64,000 nt of DNA from Scortum barcoo (GCA_023238725.1 CM041540.1:3494208-3558207); one strand, 5' to 3'. Shown: positions 19,041 to 31,780, counted from the first letter of the stretch. Numbers and translations are program-made. The notes: generated from the sequence alone by a model not told the origin.

Positions 19041-19958
19041 ATGTGGCCTCAAATCCAGATTATGCTCCTTCTTCTTCTCTTTTTTCATTTTTTTGTTTTG
19101 TTCCTTAGCTTAGAGAGGGAAAAAAAGGGGGACATGGAAGATGTCCCATGAGTTGATTCTCGAGCTTACTCGGCTCCTTTTAAAAAAATATATATATAAA
19201 AAATAAATGTTGTCATTTATAATCCCAATCTTGCTTCAGATCGACTTCTCTGCCAGTGTGTGTGTGTGTGTGAGTGTGAGACCTCCACTTTCTCCCCACA
19301 TTAGTCTATTTTTGAACTTAATGGCCTACAAATAGCGGCTGTCTGTTGTGCATAAAGGTTGATTCATAAAAGAAAAACGAAAAAAAAGTAGGCGAGGGGC
19401 CAGTCCGGGCTCCTGATGGCGGAGATGATAATTTCTGAGTGATTATGTCAGCCAGCTCAGATTAAAATCACAACATGGCACAGTTTCTCTTTTTACACAC
19501 GCACATGCGCGCACACACACACACACACTGCACTGCGGCTGAGAATTTAAGACACGAACGGATTATTCCATTGCCAGTGCGGATGAAATGTTTCAGATAA
19601 CGTACATACGTGTGTGTGTGTGTGTGTGTGTGTGTTTGCGTGCGTTTTGTCCCTCAACTTCCTGTGCATGCAGCAATTATCATCACTGTTTTTCCTCATA
19701 AATAATCATTTCCTCCTGTCAGCTGAATAATCACAGGTCAGCAGATTAAAATCACACAACAATAAAGCATTACAGTAGGAATATATTACTTTTACTTTTA
19801 TAATAATATTTAATAGGACCAATACTGTTAATAATTATAGTAATCATCATTATGCCTGTTGTATTTTCCATAAAATTTTACAATGGCAGGACATGCGCAG
19901 AATATTTGGAAACAAGGGCAGATAGAAGAGATCATGTTACAGTGTTGATAATAAATAA

Positions 19959-19959
<1 letters not shown>

Positions 19960-20006
<47 letters not shown>
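19960..20006. repeat. (GT)23 microsatellite
   Basis: Uninterrupted GT repeat on the plus strand. Confidence 0.97.
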
Positions 20007-20009
<3 letters not shown>

Positions 20010-21826
20010 ATCCCATGAAAGGCCTGTTTCATCAAACGCTGGATCCCTCATGTGCCATTTTACGCGCAACGCTGTCAAAAAAATAACGTGTCCAAAAAAA
20101 TAAATATACAAACCTTTCATCAAATAAAAAATAGTAATAAAAATGTTAAAAAAGCAGCTTTATGTCTGAATACTAAAATAAAAAAGAGACGCCGTGACAC
20201 GCCAAAGAAAGATGCTCTGTCACTGATTAAAAAGGCGACATGCTCGCTGTGGTGTGAAGTGTTCAGGGGATCTGTTTTACTGGTCAGACGCTCACTCCGC
20301 GTACATTTTGAAACCGGTACGCAGCAGTTCAGACTCTAGTGAGTCATCTGTCACCTTTCTGGTCTTTTCAAGAATAAAGAAGAAAAACACACACACACAT
20401 AATATCCCGTTCTGTCAGCATGTGAACGAACTCGGCTTCTTAGAACAAAAAAACGAGGGCGTCAAATTCTGCTTGCGCGAAACTTGAAAAACAGAAGCGG
20501 GTTTCCTAGAATGATTTCAAATGAGAGTACGGGCTGTGGGGATAAATCAGCTTTTTTCTTCGAGGGTATCACTTCGTATTTTGTGTCATTCTTTCCCAAC
20601 GAAAGAAAAAAAGAGAAACAAAATGGTGTGCCAATTGACTGAGTCGCGATGCTTATCTGAGTCTATATCGCTTCTCGCCAGACGCGCTGATGTAATCTCT
20701 CATTTTTAATGCGCGGGGCCTTTTTTCACCTCTTCACTTGTGCATCCTCAAACACCAACACCACCATTCACTACTTCTTTTTTTTAAGACTCTTTTTTTA
20801 ATATATAAATTCCGCTTTAAACGCCACACCGAGTTAGGAGCGCCACATTTTATCTGACTGAATAAAAAATAACTGAGCTCACAGGATGCGCGAGACTAAA
20901 ATCTCGACATTGGCTGTTTTGTCACTTTATTTATTTTTTATCCCAGATTTTTTTATAATATTTTAATAATACTAATATTTAATCTGACCCACGTGAGAAA
21001 ATCTGGCTATTTTTGGGGGGGGGAGGCAGGAAATAAGATAAAAACCACAAACAGCCTCTTTTTTTTTCTTTTTTGGATCAACACGAAGACGCGTTCAGGT
21101 TCCTCTGCGCGTTAAAAAATACATAAATAACCCTCCGAGCTTATTTTTTTTGCTTTTTTTTTTTTGCTTTTTTGGCCCGTGACAGACAGACAGACAGACG
21201 TGTGATTGTGCCTTAATTTGGCGTTAATCCCTCTAACTGCGGCTTCTTCTTCTTCACCTCATCCACATCAAGAAGACACAACGAGCAACAAAAAAGAGAG
21301 AAAGAAGAAAGAGATGGAGGAAACTAATAACGGAGAAAGAAGGAGGTGAGTTGGGGAGAGGAGGGGGGGGTGAAGATGAAGATGAAGCCACAGCCAGCAC
21401 CCCCCTCTCTCTTTTTTTTTCTTTATGACCCGCCGGCAAAGGTAATCAGATCAATTTCACGGCTTGTATGAGATTCTGCCTGTTCCACCAACCTGAGCGG
21501 GAGGTAATAGGTCGTTAAAACCCCTCATCTGCGCTGTTTTGTGGACGGGTGGGGGGGTGAGAGGGGGTTAGAGATAGGTGGCTAAATATTTAAAAATATC
21601 TCTAAACATATCAATCCAAAGTAGGAACCTGAAACACGCGTGAGAGCCGAGCATGATGGTCACCGGTGTCATTTTTACGCACGCGTTAAAGGAGGCATGG
21701 AACGGCGCGCTCTTTTGGAGATTTGGGGGGGTCAACAGCAAAAACACGGCGGCGACGTTAAAGGCAACAATGGCGGACGTCGTGGACCGGTTGTTATCAA
21801 CACCACAATTTCTTTTCCAATAGCAA

Positions 21827-21849
21827 GTGCACACACACACACACACACA
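21827..21849. repeat. CA microsatellite
   Basis: Short uninterrupted CA repeat. Confidence 0.85.
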
Positions 21850-22251
21850 GCAGAGCAGAAAACGCTTCCTCTCCGGCGTGAATCGATTCCGGCTAAAATG
21901 CGCAGCCGCTTCTTTCTCTCCTCCTTCTTCTTCTTCTTCTTTCGTTCATTTATTTCCATCTAAGCCTGCATGCAGACAGCCGCTCACAAAACTTTACCCC
22001 CCCTCCTCATCGTTCATCGTTCACCACACACACACACAACGAGGTTTTAACACACAAAGCGAGAGGAGAGAAGGGAGAGGCTTCACTGGATGGATTTTTT
22101 TTTTTTTTTTAGGATGCGCACCGAGCAAAATCTAAATATTAACTGACCTGTGCTGGTGGACGCCGGACGGATGGAGGCCCCCCTTTTTCTTTTTTTCTCC
22201 CACGCAGATGTGAAGAAAGAGTGACATAGAGATGGAAGCGCCGGTGGCATT

Positions 22252-22252
<1 letters not shown>

Positions 22253-22281
<29 letters not shown>
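22253..22281. repeat. (GA)14 microsatellite
   Basis: Uninterrupted AG repeat, followed 30-100 bp later by GGTGGT and ATC triplet repeats (22300-22392). Confidence 0.95.
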
Positions 22282-22285
<4 letters not shown>

Positions 22286-22599
22286 CACTCCAGCTCAGTG
22301 GAGGTGGAGGTGGTTGTGGTGGTGTTGGTGGTGCGCGCACTCGGTCCCGGAGTCACATCATCATCATCATCACCACCATCATCATCATCTCAAAACACCG
22401 CGAGGAGGAGAGGAGAAACGCGCGCGCACCGAGGGGAGGCTACACACCGGGCAGGCAGCAACGCGCACCACGGGGCCAACCAACCCAAAAAAAAAGGCGG
22501 CCTCTTTACCGTACTTACTGTATACTGTGCACGCCACCTCTATTTCCGGGTGTGTAAGTGAACGCATCACAGAGTCAGAGGAATAGAAACCTGACTAAA

Positions 22600-23580
22600 G
22601 GCAATAGAAACCAACAGGAAGGAGTGAGAGGAGAAGTGTAGTGTAATAATGTGCCTTTTTTAAAAACAGGAAGACATTTATTGTATGCTTTTAATTTTTT
22701 TTCCCAAATTATTTAGCTTTTTTTTTTAAACTTTTTATTTATTTTAACTAAAGGTGCAACACCTGACGTGATACCACATGATGCTAATGCTGCAGGTTAA
22801 ATATAGATTTAATGAGCAGTAAATATAGGACGTGAAATATCTTTTTTTTAAATTGTGTCTCTGGTTATATGTAAGGAAAATCGGTTTTAAAGGTCAGATG
22901 GAGTGGTTTTTTTATTTATGTTAGATGTGGTGCGTTTGCGGGTTTCAGCATGTTGTGCGTAAAGTGGCTCGTTTGTGCAGATATTTTAAATGCAGATCTG
23001 TCCGTGAGAGAGGCGCCCTAAAAATTTTGCACCTCCTTTTGTGTTTGCAAGAGGAGCCCCCCTTTTTTGTCCTTTTTTTAAACTCTCTCTCTCTCTCCCT
23101 TTCTCTCTCTCTCTATCCACTCTCTTCTTCCACAAAGGACAGATGAAGCTCGCTGTCTAATCAGCACCACGAGATCCAAACTCCACAGCAATTAGATCCT
23201 CGTTTGAACCACGTGTGCGTAAAAAAAGGAGGAATCTGCAACCTTCTCCTGCATCGGTGTGGTGATGCTGATGCTGTGGGGTCTTTTTTTGTTGTTTGTT
23301 TGTTTGTTTCTGAAAATGGCAAAAACAGGCATCCACCAAACTAACCCGGAGCGCACAGAGAAAGAGAGAGAGAGAGAGAGAGAGGGAGGCCTGCTAGCCC
23401 GCTTACTGACACCATGGTTCATTGAAAGGAGCACCAAGCAAATCCGATCCCTCTCTCTGTGAAATGCACTGAGGAGGAGAGAGGAGAGGGAGGATGCTGG
23501 AGGCTCGGTATCTCTCACGTTGATGCCTTGACTCTTCGCAGGAGAGTGTAAACTGATCACACCCAAATCTATCTTCTTCT
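22600..23580. other. Non-coding stretch
   Basis: AT-rich part, then CT- and GA-rich simple sequence (23080-23115, 23358-23385). A short complex block around 23140-23220 may be conserved. No gene supported. Confidence 0.45.
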
Positions 23581-23589
23581 TTTTTTTAG

Positions 23590-24180
23590 GGAGGGGGAAG
23601 AAATTCAATTAAGGTAATAAATTAAAGATAATTGGGCGCCAACCTCGCTGCGTATAAACTTACGAATGCCAAATGTGTCTCTTATTTGTTTTTATTTTAT
23701 TAAAGCAATGAATTATTCAGTATTTCAAAAGCAGGGCGAGCGGAGCTTTTCATTTACGGAATTAGTATTTCAACATCCGAACAGAATTAGAAGAGAACAC
23801 ATGCAGATAGTAATGATTTATTAATCTGCCTTTGACGTAAATAAAGTGCCTATTTTTTTGGTGGGGGATGATTAGCGCCTCGATTTCAGTGTAAAAGGTG
23901 AAGTTAATATGCGGCTGTGATAAATGCGCACACTGATGTCTTTTGATAGGAGCTAATGGAAGAAGAAAAAAACAGATAATTAAAAGAGCATATTATAGGT
24001 GTAATAAAAAGATTAATTATGAGGGAGAAATACGTGGAATCAATTTGGGTACAATTAAATACGAAGGGGGAAAATAATAAATAAAATAAAGAAAAGGAGC
24101 GGGTGTAAAAATGATGTTTTTCGGGGGAAAGAGGAGGAGGAGGGTGCAGATTTTGTGGAGTCGATCCTTAATTAATTGTA
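23590..24180. promoter_or_regulatory. Candidate conserved non-coding element, homeodomain-site rich
   Basis: About 600 bp without simple repeats, carrying many TAATTA/ATTA-type cores (AATTAAGG, AATTATTCAG, TTTATTAATCTG, GATAATTAAAAG, AATTAATTG) and TTTACG/CGTAAA words. Such texture is typical of deeply conserved developmental enhancers. Conservation itself was not tested. Confidence 0.35.
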
Positions 24181-24239
24181 AACGGAGACTGGAAGCGGGG
24201 CTGGGTGATGCGGTGCAGGGTTTACCACGAAGGCCTCGC

Positions 24240-24258
24240 AAAAAAAAAAAAAAAAGGG
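24240..24258. repeat. Short A-run and flanking GC-rich sequence
   Basis: A run of about 16 A. The surrounding 24190-24560 is moderately GC-rich with TCC-rich stretches (24480-24530); nothing else recognised. Confidence 0.6.
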
Positions 24259-24589
24259 AAGTCCGGGAGTCTCCTGCGTGATTTTTAACGTGGCGTTGGA
24301 GCTGGAAGGGGGGGGCACCGCGCGTAAAGAGAGGCCTTTATTTTTCTGCGCCACATTTCCAATTCCCGCGCGTAATGCAGCCATAACGTCACGTTTACGC
24401 TCAGATTAAACGCATCTTTTTTTTTAAACTTAATTTCTGCAGTTTCAACCCCAAAACATCCAGTGGAGCTCCTTTTTATCTGCACCCCCTCCTCTCCTCC
24501 CTCCCCCTCCTCTCCTCCCTCCCTCCCTCCTGCGTCGTGGCTTTTCTGCCCCGTTAGTGCGTAAACGGAGTAAATCATTTACGGTCACC

Positions 24590-25520
24590 CGCTTTTATAG
24601 CCTCCTGGTGTTGCCTAAATTTTTATTAGACACTTCCCACTCCAAATGTGAAATAAATGCTGCAGTATATATCTCTCCTCCTCCCCTCCTCTCCTCCTCC
24701 CCCCTCTGCCTACATGATTCTTCGCTGTAAATGTCGAATAAGATGACCTTAATTTGAGACAAAACACCTCCAAAAAAAAAAAAACGTATGGGCCACGTAT
24801 TATCTATTTACTTATTTATTTTCTCAATGTGTTTTATTATTCTCGTCCTGTGCACCCTCCAAACGTTAAGCCAATATGCCAATATGTGTGTCTATTTTTT
24901 TTTTATATATTTCTTTTTTTTTTTTTACGGCGGCTTCTCCCTGCGATTTTATTTTAAAATATTAGGCCGAGGTGGGGAGAATTATAAACGACTCCGCTCT
25001 TATCTGCTCCCTTCACGTATCCAGGATCACAGAAGCTGATTAAGAAAGAAGTCACAGCCAACGCCGGATTCATAATGATTTGGAATAATGAATCCTTATC
25101 TCCCCTCTGCAGATTATCAGCCTTTCAGCTCGCCATGTTTTGTTACATGGGATAATTTATTGCATCTAATACATCACAATGAATCTGATGGGGGAAAGTG
25201 ATGGCCATGTTAGGAGAGAGGCTGCTTTTTTTTTTCTTTTTTTTTTTTATCCCGGGGCAATGAAATGCCTTTACGATTTTTAATTGGTAAAATATAAGGG
25301 GGATCTGATAAAAAGAGAGAGAGAGAAAGAAAAAAATATAGAAGCAGAGAGGTATAATCTTGCCTGCTAGTGTTCCAGCAGCACTCTGCACTATAATTAG
25401 TGTGTCAATTTCAACCTGAAATTAACAGCATCGACCTGCCATCGCCGCTTTACGCCGGTGGAGTCAGCGAGATCCTAATTTCGCATGATTTATTTTTCTA
25501 CCAAGAAGAGATAATTAATC
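24590..25520. promoter_or_regulatory. Candidate conserved non-coding elements
   Basis: Two complex blocks separated by T-runs: 24980-25200 (with CAGATTATCAGCC, CTTATCTCC, GATAATTTATTG) and 25385-25530 (with CTATAATTAGTG, AGATAATTAATC). Both mix GATA and homeodomain cores, fitting an autoregulated gata3 enhancer. This is inference from motif content only. Confidence 0.35.
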
Positions 25521-26008
25521 ATAAACACTGGAGAAGAGAAGAGAGAGGGAGAGGAAAAAAAACAGTGCAGCAAAGTGGAGATAACAAAATATTTGCATCT
25601 AAAAAGATTGGATGAGGCTAATTCGTTTCCACCTCCCCTCCAATACCCCCCCAAAAAACCAAAAACCTCTCCATCCACCTGCAGTTCTCATGAACGCCTC
25701 CAAGACTTTTTTTTTTTATTTTACATGATTAATCTTTGGGTGGCGATGCATCATTAATCACCAGGCCTATATAATATAAAAATACCCCCCCTCCTCTCCT
25801 CTCCTCTCTCTCTCCTCTCCTATCCCCTCCCCTCTTTGCGTAAATAGCAGCTACAGTGCGCGCAACTGTAATTGTTGGATTGTGGATGTGTGGCATCATG
25901 TGCGCGGTGTCACTGTTGTTGGGAAGCATGCCATCTTTCTTTTTTTATAATTTTTTTTTTATAGAGAAAAAAAGGAGGAGGGAGGTGTTGCCTGGTAGCC
26001 TGCAGAAA

Positions 26009-26029
26009 CAGCACAATAATAATAATAAC

Positions 26030-26064
<35 letters not shown>
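26009..26064. repeat. (AAT)n microsatellite
   Basis: AAT repeat with one AAC interruption, reading as Asn or Ile/Tyr homopolymers in translation. Confidence 0.95.
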
Positions 26065-26069
26065 GAGTG

Positions 26070-26250
26070 TATATGGTGGTTATTCTGATTATTATTGGGT
26101 AATGATTCTTTGTTTGAATCCTCATTGGCTCTGTGCCCGTGCAGCTCTGAGTTTTTTTGGATGGCGCTGTGTTTAAACTTGGGCATGCTCACCGTGCCAG
26201 GATAAATTTGCATTTTATTTGCAGCTGTAATTAGCTGATCAGCATCTCTC
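26070..26250. promoter_or_regulatory. Candidate conserved non-coding element
   Basis: Complex sequence including GATTATTATTGGGTAATGAT, an octamer-like ATTTGCAT and CTGTAATTAGCTGATCAGC, bounded by simple repeats on both sides. Confidence 0.3.
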
Positions 26251-26498
26251 TCTCTCTTTTTCTCTCTCTCTCTCTCCATCTTTCTTCTCATTATGATTTT
26301 GTGTTTCACTCGCCTCTTTCACCGCCTCCCCTCCCCTTCCCCTTCCCCTTCCTCCCTCCACAATCCCTCATTTTCCAATGTCCTGGCAGCGCCGCCAGAT
26401 GTTTATCGGTTTTATACCCAGGGACGCTGCCATGTCAAACAAACCGGGGATGGACACTTACAGGCGGCTGGGTATCCAGGCAGGCCCTCCCTCCCCCC

Positions 26499-26536
26499 TC
26501 TCTCTCTCTTTCTCTCTTTCTCTCTCTCTCTCTCTC
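26499..26536. repeat. CT microsatellite
   Basis: CT repeat with TTT interruptions. Confidence 0.85.
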
Positions 26537-26865
26537 CTCCTCTTTCCTGGCTGAGCAAAATAATCCTGGACTGGGTGGCCACTGGGAGTACAGTGAGGGT
26601 TTCATGAAATGAAAAAAACAAAAAAAAAAAAACAACCAGATCACGTTGGTTGTTGCTTAGAAAAAATAAAAAATAAATAAAAATTAAAAATAAAAAAAAT
26701 AGGCTCATTTAAATCATCCTGTGAGAGAAAAAAATCTTTTGTCTGTGCAGAAACAGGCCACACCACACACACATATAAATATAAATATAAATATGAAGGT
26801 GATGATGCCCTGATGTAACCTGCAGATAGAGATGTGGAGATGATCTTAATGAGATGCAAGGCTGG

Positions 26866-26895
26866 GACACACACACACACACACACACACACAGT
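26866..26895. repeat. (CA)n microsatellite
   Basis: Uninterrupted CA repeat. Confidence 0.9.
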
Positions 26896-27489
26896 CCCAG
26901 GAGAGAGACCAGCACAATGCGACCTGCCTGTTATCTGCAGGGGAATGCACTCCTGTTCTCCCCTCCCTTTTTTCTTTCTTTTTTAAAATGAGCGTCGTTT
27001 ATTATTAAAAAAAAAAGAAAAGAAAAAAAACACCTCTTTTAACCTCATAATTGACAGAAAAATGGCTTCACGGGAGCGCGCACAGGAGCGACGAGGACGC
27101 GCGCGGCCGCTATCTCAGAGCAGATCACCTGTGATGATGCTGCAGCCACGACAACAACACTCAGGTTTCTTTTCCCTTTTTTTTGGCCATGATATACAAA
27201 TATTTACCCGCAGATGGAAGATAACCTCCTCTCCCACCGCGCCTATTTGTCTGTACAGTCTCAGCAATTACTAAATATTTCCTCTCTTTCTCTCTCTCAA
27301 CTTCGTCTCCTTTGCTTTTAATTCGTTATTAGGAGGCTCCCTAAGCCGCTTTAGTCAATGACTGTTTGTGGAGTCTGGAGAAGAAAGAAAAGAAAGAGAA
27401 AGAAAGCGGAGGAGGAGGAGGAGGAGGGTTTCCAAAAAAAAAAAAAAAAAGAATGAATGAAAGACTGGCTTGATTTCTCCCTCCCTCCC

Positions 27490-27700
27490 TCCTTTTTTTT
27501 GCAATCCACGGGACAAATAGCTAACATTTAACGTTTACACCCCTGCCTGGCGACTCACTGGCGCTGCGGGGCCGAGCCGAGCCGGGCTAAAGTGTCCCGA
27601 AAGCCTTTGGAGGGGGTGTAAGTCCCCGGCTATCGGGTTCTCCAGATCCCCTTTAAATGACTGTCAAAGAGGCAAATATCAAATTGCACGGGGTCTCTCT
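27490..27700. promoter_or_regulatory. Candidate conserved non-coding element
   Basis: GC-balanced complex block (CGTTTACACCCCTGCCTGGC, GGGGTGTAAGTCCCCGGC) between purine- and pyrimidine-rich simple sequence. Motif content does not point to a specific factor. Confidence 0.3.
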
Positions 27701-28301
27701 CACTCACCCCCCCAAATCTAAACCTCTCTTTCTCTCTCTCTTTCTCTCTCTCCCAGCCTTGCACCAGTAACGCGTTACTGTAATGTGATTACTTCTCCAA
27801 GAGCAAGGCAGAGATTTCCAGGGAGTTCATGTTTTTTTAGCTTTAAAATGTGAGAGTTCAGTTGTTGTCATCTCAACAAAATAAAAGCAGACATGATTCT
27901 AATATTAATCCAGATGTTTATTTAGAAATAAATATTATAGATAGTTTATTGATCCTAGGCATTATTTACTGAACTTACAGCCCAGTTTGAGATGTATTTT
28001 ATATAATTAAGCATCGAATAAGGAAGAGAAATGCAAAATTATTGTATTAAAATAAGTTGAATTGAGGATAATATGATATTTGTTCAAACTGGTGGTTTAT
28101 TTTATTACATAAGTGGTATTTTAAGTTACAGTAACTGCAGCAAATGAACAGAAATCTCTTCAGGTGTAGCGAATCAAATACAAAAATGTATTTTAATATG
28201 TTGATCTGAACTGATCCAAGTAGAGACGCTGATAAAAGGAGGAAAGAGCTCGAATGCAGCTCTGATGACATGAAAAGTAAAGGAACAATAATAGCATGCA
28301 C
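27701..28301. other. AT-rich stretch, nothing recognised
   Basis: Starts with a CT repeat (27723-27755), then AT-rich sequence with short frames only. Confidence 0.5.
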
Positions 28302-28546
28302 CAGTGGTAGCCAACATGAAGCTCGGGACCCTGTAAGTGGCCACCAGATGAATCAGAGAGGTCAGGGGACAATTATGAGGATGGGAGGAAAGATTACTTG
28401 TATTTCTGCTACACAAAAATATATTTTTTTTACTGCATTTCATAGATTTTAGATTATTTTACACACCCAGACCCCTGAAAAGTGTCAACCAGAGACGATA
28501 AATTTATTTAAAATCATTTTAGTAGTCAATAAGGTTGGAACCACTG
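28302..28546. mobile_element. hAT-like non-autonomous element (MITE)
   Basis: Left end CAGTGGTAGCCAAC and right end GTTGGAACCACTG are imperfect inverted repeats. The flanking octamers GCATGCAC and GCCTGCAA agree at six of eight bases, as an aged 8-bp hAT target duplication would. Interior phrases (CTCGGGACCCTG, GATGAATCAGAGAGGTCA, CTACACAAAAATAT) match a common fish repeat that I recognise from other spiny-rayed fishes. Confidence 0.65.
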
Positions 28547-29079
28547 GCCTGCAAGAGGATATATATTCTTAAAATAAAGAATAAAGACATTTTACACAGA
28601 CCCATTTTCAAATTAAAATGCCATTTGTCTGAGAAGATACTGGTGCAGCTGAATATAGCATCCTCCATATTGATGTAAAGACACCTGCAGCACTGAGGCT
28701 AATTGTAAAGACACATTACAATGCTTTAAACACATTTTAATACCTTTTGCAGTGCAGCATGTACTGTTTATGCTGCCACGAGACACCTTTTCTTTAATAA
28801 CAGCTTTTCTTTTGCTGTGTACGTCAGCAAGGTAGGAGGCCAACAATAGAAATCAACCAAAAAATTAGCATGGGTTGCAGAAAAAATGTAAAAAATAAAG
28901 ATAAAATTCAGGTGTTTGATCATTATAAGTCTGATGCTGCAGATTCAGATCCATCTCAGTCTATAAAGAGATAAATGCCAACTCAAGGTTATTAAAAAAA
29001 AATCTACTCTTGCACTCATTTTAACTTCAGCCTCGCTCCCCAAGTTTCCCAAATTGGACACACGGTCGCGTTGAAAATA
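28547..29079. other. Non-coding stretch, nothing recognised
   Basis: AT-rich; frames to 77 codons without motifs. Confidence 0.45.
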
Positions 29080-29230
29080 ACACATCCCTTTTTAACAGTG
29101 CACAGCCTTATCTACAAAAGGCCTATGCATTGTCATTAATCTTCACCAGGCTAATTAAATTAATCCATCGCCTCTTGGCATTGGAATATAACGACCACCA
29201 CTAAATCCGCTGCAGGATAACGGATTTGTT
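29080..29230. promoter_or_regulatory. Candidate conserved non-coding element
   Basis: Complex block with CATTGTCATTAATCTTCACC, GGCTAATTAAATTAATCC and CTAAATCCGCTGCAGGATAA, followed by a CA repeat at 29268-29287. Confidence 0.35.
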
Positions 29231-29739
29231 TTTTAAAATGAGGAGAGTTGCCTGCTTTAATAGCTTACACACACACACACACACACATATAGAAAAAAGA
29301 AGAAGAAGAAGCACCAGGCCTGGATTTATCATCACTTTCTTTTATTTTCTAAGGGATGACTCCAATTAAAACATACCTTTTCAGCTTTCAGAGTGTAATT
29401 TTTCCCCTTTTTTAATTTTTTTTTTTTGTAAATGGAAGGAGGTTGGAGAGTTGTGGTTTTGATTGACAGTCCGTCCGCAGGATCATGTTTAATCCCTGCC
29501 TCTCTCGAGCCTGTTCAGAACTCATTTCTCCACCGCGAGATGGGGGACTCAGATGGTTGCCGGGGCAACGGTGATAGTGCTAAGCCATTTCCATTTTCTG
29601 TGAACGAGGTGGCGGTGGTGGTGGTGTGGAGGAGAGGGGGATGAGGGGGGGTACATTTGCAACAGAGGTCGTCACAAAGTCATTCACAAACACAGAGGAG
29701 GGGGCTCGTTACCCTGAAGGGAACAGATTACTTTAATCA

Positions 29740-30370
29740 AAAGTAATATGTACTCATTCATTACTCGTTATGAAACAGAGGCCTCGCTCTTTACTGCTTG
29801 GAGGAAGCAAAACTGCACCAACACCACGATGTAAAAATGCTACTTTTGGAAGTAAAAGTCCTGCATATCAAATAATACTTCTTAATATTTGAAGTATTAA
29901 AAGTAAAAACACTCCTTCTGCAGAATAAATGGCCTTTTTGACTCATGTTTTATTGGCAGTTTATGACGCTACTTAAAACCAGAGGTTTCCTGAGGTCGGG
30001 CCCCTTCGAAAGGGTCACAGAATAAATCAGGAGGGGGCTGTAAGATGATTAATGAGGTATGAATGTTTTTTTTTATTTTTTAAAGCAAAGTTACTGCTCT
30101 TATCTTCGCTGCTAATAACTCACAGCCTCCTGAAAGGGCCCCAAATATGCTTTTAGATTTTTAAAAGGTCACAAGTCACGAAAAGGTTGGGAACCAGTAG
30201 TTTAATGAATGAAGCATTATATTTAATAAGCTTATCATACTTTTATTATTGGAAATTTGAATATACAGACTAGCACTCAAATAAATGTAGTGGGGTAACA
30301 GCTAAAATATTTGCATCCAAAATTTAGTGAAGAAGTAGTTTAAAGTAGCTGAAAATGGAAATAGTTTCGT
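29740..30370 (-). mobile_element. Diverged fish AAGTAAAAGT-type interspersed repeat
   Basis: Contains GGAAGTAAAAGTCCTGCAT at one end and ATAAATGTAGTGGGGTAA, GTAGCTGAAAATGGAAATAG at the other. These are parts of a widespread acanthomorph repeat whose terminus reads AGTACTTNNNCCACCACTG. The copy is split by a second repeat (29979-30200). Same family as 39540-39990, 53660-54180 and 62270-62800. Confidence 0.55.
29979..30200. mobile_element. hAT-like MITE nested in another repeat
   Basis: Left end CCAGAGGTTTCCTGAGGTCG and right end AAAAGGTTGGGAACCAGTAG resemble the inverted termini (CAGTGGTTCCCAACC type) of the family at 28302-28546. The interior (GGGCCCCTTCGAAAGGGTC, CCTGAAAGGGCCCCAAATAT) fits known fish copies. 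It interrupts the repeat at 29740-30370, so it inserted later. Confidence 0.5.
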
Positions 30371-31130
30371 AACAATCATCTCAAGTCTGCTTTTCTCAGC
30401 ATGATTTATTAATATCTACAGCTTGACAAACGTATTTTAAAAGATGTTAAGTAGGCAACTGTAAAATAAATAGGGTAGCAGGGTGTATTGGCTTCATTCA
30501 GTAATAATCCTTTACCCATTGATCACTGATTAGGAATACAAAAACAGCAAAGGCAAGGACATCATGGCCGAGTAATCAAACAACAGTACGTTAATTATGT
30601 GTGATGTGGTTGAGTTTAGTTCATCCTCCATGTTAAAGCTGATCTTCCAAGTTTCTGCATCCAACGGTTGCACACTTTCAAACACACATTAAAAGATTGA
30701 AAGTCATAATTTAGTCTGCAAACTGGTGTAAGTTTGAGCTTTAGTTTTCATATAGCTTCTAAAAAAATTCTCATAAGTTTGTTTCATGGACTCACTTAGG
30801 CTTAATAACCCTTCAGCGGGCAGTTTAGTCACTAACCAAATTTATATTGTGCAGCCAAACATGATCCAATCCCATTGATCAGAATTTAAAATCTATTGCA
30901 GATTTTCAAAGCTGCTAAACATCCAGAATATTTCCAGTCTTGAGTTTGAATGTCTGACACAGTGTAAACATCATGTAGCTTTAAAGAACAGCTGGATCAA
31001 GCTGAGGCAGTATGAATACAAGAAAGTGTGTAATTTTCAAGTGTGAAAGCTATTTAAGGGGAAACAAAGGGGGGTGAACTGGATTTTAAGGGGTTAAACG
31101 TGGTAAAACTGTCACACGTTGGCTTCCATT
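30371..31130. other. Non-coding stretch, nothing recognised
   Basis: AT-rich, no long frame, no clear repeat. Confidence 0.45.
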
Positions 31131-31149
31131 CTTTCCTTCCACCTTATTT

Positions 31150-31780
31150 CCTTTCTGCCCACTTCAGAGAAACCGGCGCGCGGCATCATAAGCATCCGGC
31201 GACGACGTCCACGAGAAGGTGAAGATGAACCGGCCTTTCTGATCAAAGCACCCCGTCTATAAAGCTCAAGGCTGGCCTTCCTAGGCGGGTATGTTTGCCT
31301 TTATTCTGAGGGCACACACACACACACACACACACACTCCTCCTTCAACCCCCTGAACGGTGACAAATGCCTTCACTTTCAATCAGAGCGGACAAACCTG
31401 CATCTTTCCTTTTTGGCATTTTAAATCAGCCGTCTGCTTCACCTGCATCTGGGATCCTGCGCCCGTCTCCCCAGGGGTGCTGCTTACATATAACCAGGTT
31501 GACAGTGTCAGCGTGCCGGCGGGGTGTTAATGCACTGCTTGTTAGTTTTAATTAAGTAGCCTATAGCCTAGTGATCAGCGAGATCAAGGGCAGTAATTTA
31601 AATAAGAAGCGCGCCAGGTCTCCAGTAAACTGCAGGCGAGTGCGTTGGCTCCGGCTCCTTTTTTTCCTCACCTGGCCTCATTAATTCAGAAACATCTTTG
31701 CCTTTCGGTTGACATGACACCACACCTGTCAGCCCACTCCCTCAGTCGGTCCTGGCATTGGCGGCCTGGTAATTTTATTT
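31150..31780. promoter_or_regulatory. Candidate conserved non-coding elements
   Basis: Complex GC-balanced sequence either side of a CA repeat (31314-31337); includes AAGCGCGCCAGGTCTCCAG, GTTTTAATTAAG and CCTCATTAATTCAG. A frame at 31367-31555 looks accidental. Confidence 0.25.

Larger units (their letters stand above)
19041..22140. other. Non-coding 5' flank rich in simple sequence
   Basis: Includes CA/TG tracts near 19505-19530 and 19609-19635, a long GT tract (19960-20006), T-runs and polypurine stretches (21280-21350). Frames of up to about 107 codons here are low-complexity. No gene is supported. Confidence 0.5.
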
